From Methylopila turkensis (lineage in GTDB: Bacteria; Pseudomonadota; Alphaproteobacteria; Rhizobiales; Methylopilaceae), in contig NZ_BSFL01000001.1 of NCBI RefSeq assembly GCF_027922325.1, positions 987,610-1,051,609 on the forward strand: a DNA stretch of 64,000 nucleotides. Direction: 5' to 3'. The position numbers and the translations under genes were made by a program. Under the pieces are notes generated by a model. The model searched no databases. It was not told where the DNA came from and saw only the letters and a program-made list of their open reading frames with translations. Shown piece by piece: positions 63,045 to 64,000 of the stretch; within the stretch, counting starts at the first letter, position 1, and each line of letters begins with the position of its first letter.

Positions 63045-64000
63045 TCACCCCAGCGCGGTGAGATGGCGAATCGGCCGGCCAGGCGCGAGTCCCTCGGCGG
63101 CGCGCACGAGGCCCTGGGCGTCGATGCCGAAATGCCGGTAGAGGTCGGCGATCGTGCCGGTCTGGCCGAAATGCTCGACGCCGAGCGCGCGGACGCGATG
63201 ACCGCAGACCGAGCCCAGCCAGCCGAGCGTCGCCGGATGGCCGTCGATCACGGTCACGATCGCGCAATGCCGGGGCAGCCGCCCCAGCAGCCGTTCGGCC
63301 AACGACGTCGCATGCGCCACGCCGCGTTCGCGAGCCCGGTGCGCCGCGGTCCAGCCCGCCATCAGCCGGTCGGCGGAGGTGACGGCGAGCAGGCCGACGT
63401 CGCGACGGTCGCCGGCGATGAGCCCCACCGCCTCGATCGCCTCCTTCGCGACCGCGCCCTGATAGGCGATCACCACCTCGCAGTTCGGGCCGGGCTCGCG
63501 CCACCAATAGGCGCCGTCGACGATCTCGCCCGCAAGCTCAGGCGTCATCGCGCGCTGCGGCTGTTCGAGCATGCGGGTGGAGAGCCGGAGGTACACCGAG
63601 CCGCCGGTCTCCTCGCGCTCCCAGTCCGCAACGCCGGACTTGCCGTCGCGTTGCACGTAGTCGAAGGCGAAGGCGAGGATCGCGGCGAGTTCATCGGCGT
63701 AGGCCGGCTCGAAACTCGCCAGCCCGTCCTGGGCGAGGCCGATCAGCGGGGTCGCGATCGACTGGTGCGCGCCGCCCTCCGGCGCGAGCGTCACGCCCGA
63801 AGGCGTCGCGGCCAGAATGAAGCGGGCGTCCTGGTAGCAGGCGTAGATCAGCGCATCGAGGCCGCGGGCGATGAAGGGGTCGTAGAGCGTGCCGACCGGG
63901 ATCAGCCGCTCGCCGAACAGCGAATGGGACAGTCCCATCGCGCCGAGCGCGAGGAACAGGTTCATCTCGGCGATGCCGAGCTCCAGATGCTGCCCCTTCG
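63045..64000 (-). CDS. Transketolase/pyruvate dehydrogenase E1-like enzyme, C-terminal part (cut by edge)
   Basis: About 317 C-terminal residues; the 5' part lies beyond the window. Starts in KGQHLELGIAEMNLFLALGAMG, continues GTLYDPFIARGLDALIYACYQDARFI, ATPSGVTLAPEGGAHQS and ends DLYRHFGIDAQGLVRAAEG. This is the pyrimidine-binding and C-terminal region of a thiamine-diphosphate enzyme, the AceE-like branch often labelled transketolase in Hyphomicrobiales; EMN...E corresponds to the catalytic Glu region. Substrate (pyruvate or sugar phosphate) undecided without the N-terminus. Confidence 0.88.
   Translation of the reverse strand, partial: KGQHLELGIAEMNLFLALGAMGLSHSLFGERLIPVGTLYDPFIARGLDALIYACYQDARFILAATPSGVTLAPEGGAHQSIATPLIGLAQDGLASFEPAYADELAAILAFAFDYVQRDGKSGVADWEREETGGSVYLRLSTRMLEQPQRAMTPELAGEIVDGAYWWREPGPNCEVVIAYQGAVAKEAIEAVGLIAGDRRDVGLLAVTSADRLMAGWTAAHRARERGVAHATSLAERLLGRLPRHCAIVTVIDGHPATLGWLGSVCGHRVRALGVEHFGQTGTIADLYRHFGIDAQGLVRAAEGLAPGRPIRHLTALG

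Overview
The window is GC-rich (roughly 70% by eye) and reads as chromosome of an alphaproteobacterium, most likely a free-living member of the Hyphomicrobiales (Rhizobiales). The evidence is a cyoABCD-SURF1-regBA redox operon, a cheY-cheZ pair, an L25 ribosomal protein with an acidic tail, prs/pth/ychF/pyrC housekeeping genes, and several TRAP, TTT and ABC uptake systems run by GntR and LysR regulators. The genus cannot be fixed from sequence alone. No rRNA, tRNA, CRISPR array or intact insertion sequence was recognised.

Layout. 0-2.5 kb: TRAP transporter dctQM (dctM runs off the left edge) opposite a GntR/FCD regulator, with two matching palindromic operators between them. 2.5-7 kb: a patchier, gene-poor stretch with a LysR regulator, a SnoaL-like protein, an SDR reductase, a basic hypothetical protein and long non-coding segments. 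7-12.2 kb: ferredoxin-NADP reductase, an overlapping minus-strand run (ABC exporter, DUF1810, flavin amine oxidase) and a DUF1772 membrane protein. 12.2-19.1 kb: cyoABCD-SURF1-regB-regA, tightly packed on the minus strand, with a RegA-like site ahead of cyoA. 19.3-22.7 kb: MFS transporter, VOC protein, BNR-repeat protein, ThiS/MoaD-like protein, and a small minus-strand protein with a terminator hairpin in its leader. 23.3-25.7 kb: periplasmic rhodanese plus YeeE/YedE transporter. 25.7-30.7 kb: a CoA-ester catabolic locus (CoA-transferase, acyl-CoA dehydrogenase, LysR; divergent TTT receptor and MaoC hydratase). 30.9-39.9 kb: a minus-strand cluster led by a GntR regulator, then ABC transporter, oxidoreductase, PaaI thioesterase, VOC protein, acyl-CoA synthetase and gamma-glutamyltransferase.

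40-47 kb: TerC, a MaoC hydratase, cheY-cheZ, lgt, a MidA-type methyltransferase, pgeF and prs. 47-55.8 kb: an MHYT-GGDEF-EAL protein, AraC regulator, Tat-exported aldo-keto reductase, PAS-PAS chemoreceptor, a small secreted protein and a glycerophosphodiesterase. The gap before the chemoreceptor holds decayed copies of the 3' end of prs and, less certainly, of the small secreted gene. 56.2-57.9 kb: a clearly lower-GC three-gene operon (HNH nuclease, unknown protein, minimal nucleotidyltransferase) with start/stop coupling and a downstream terminator. It looks horizontally acquired and is the best candidate for an undescribed defence or toxin-antitoxin-like system. 58.8-64 kb: a Cys-containing hypothetical, rplY, pth, ychF, pyrC, and the C-terminal part of a transketolase/PDH-E1-like enzyme cut by the right edge.

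Five REP-like inverted repeats of the type GTCAT(G)CCCGG...CCGGGCATGAC are scattered between genes.
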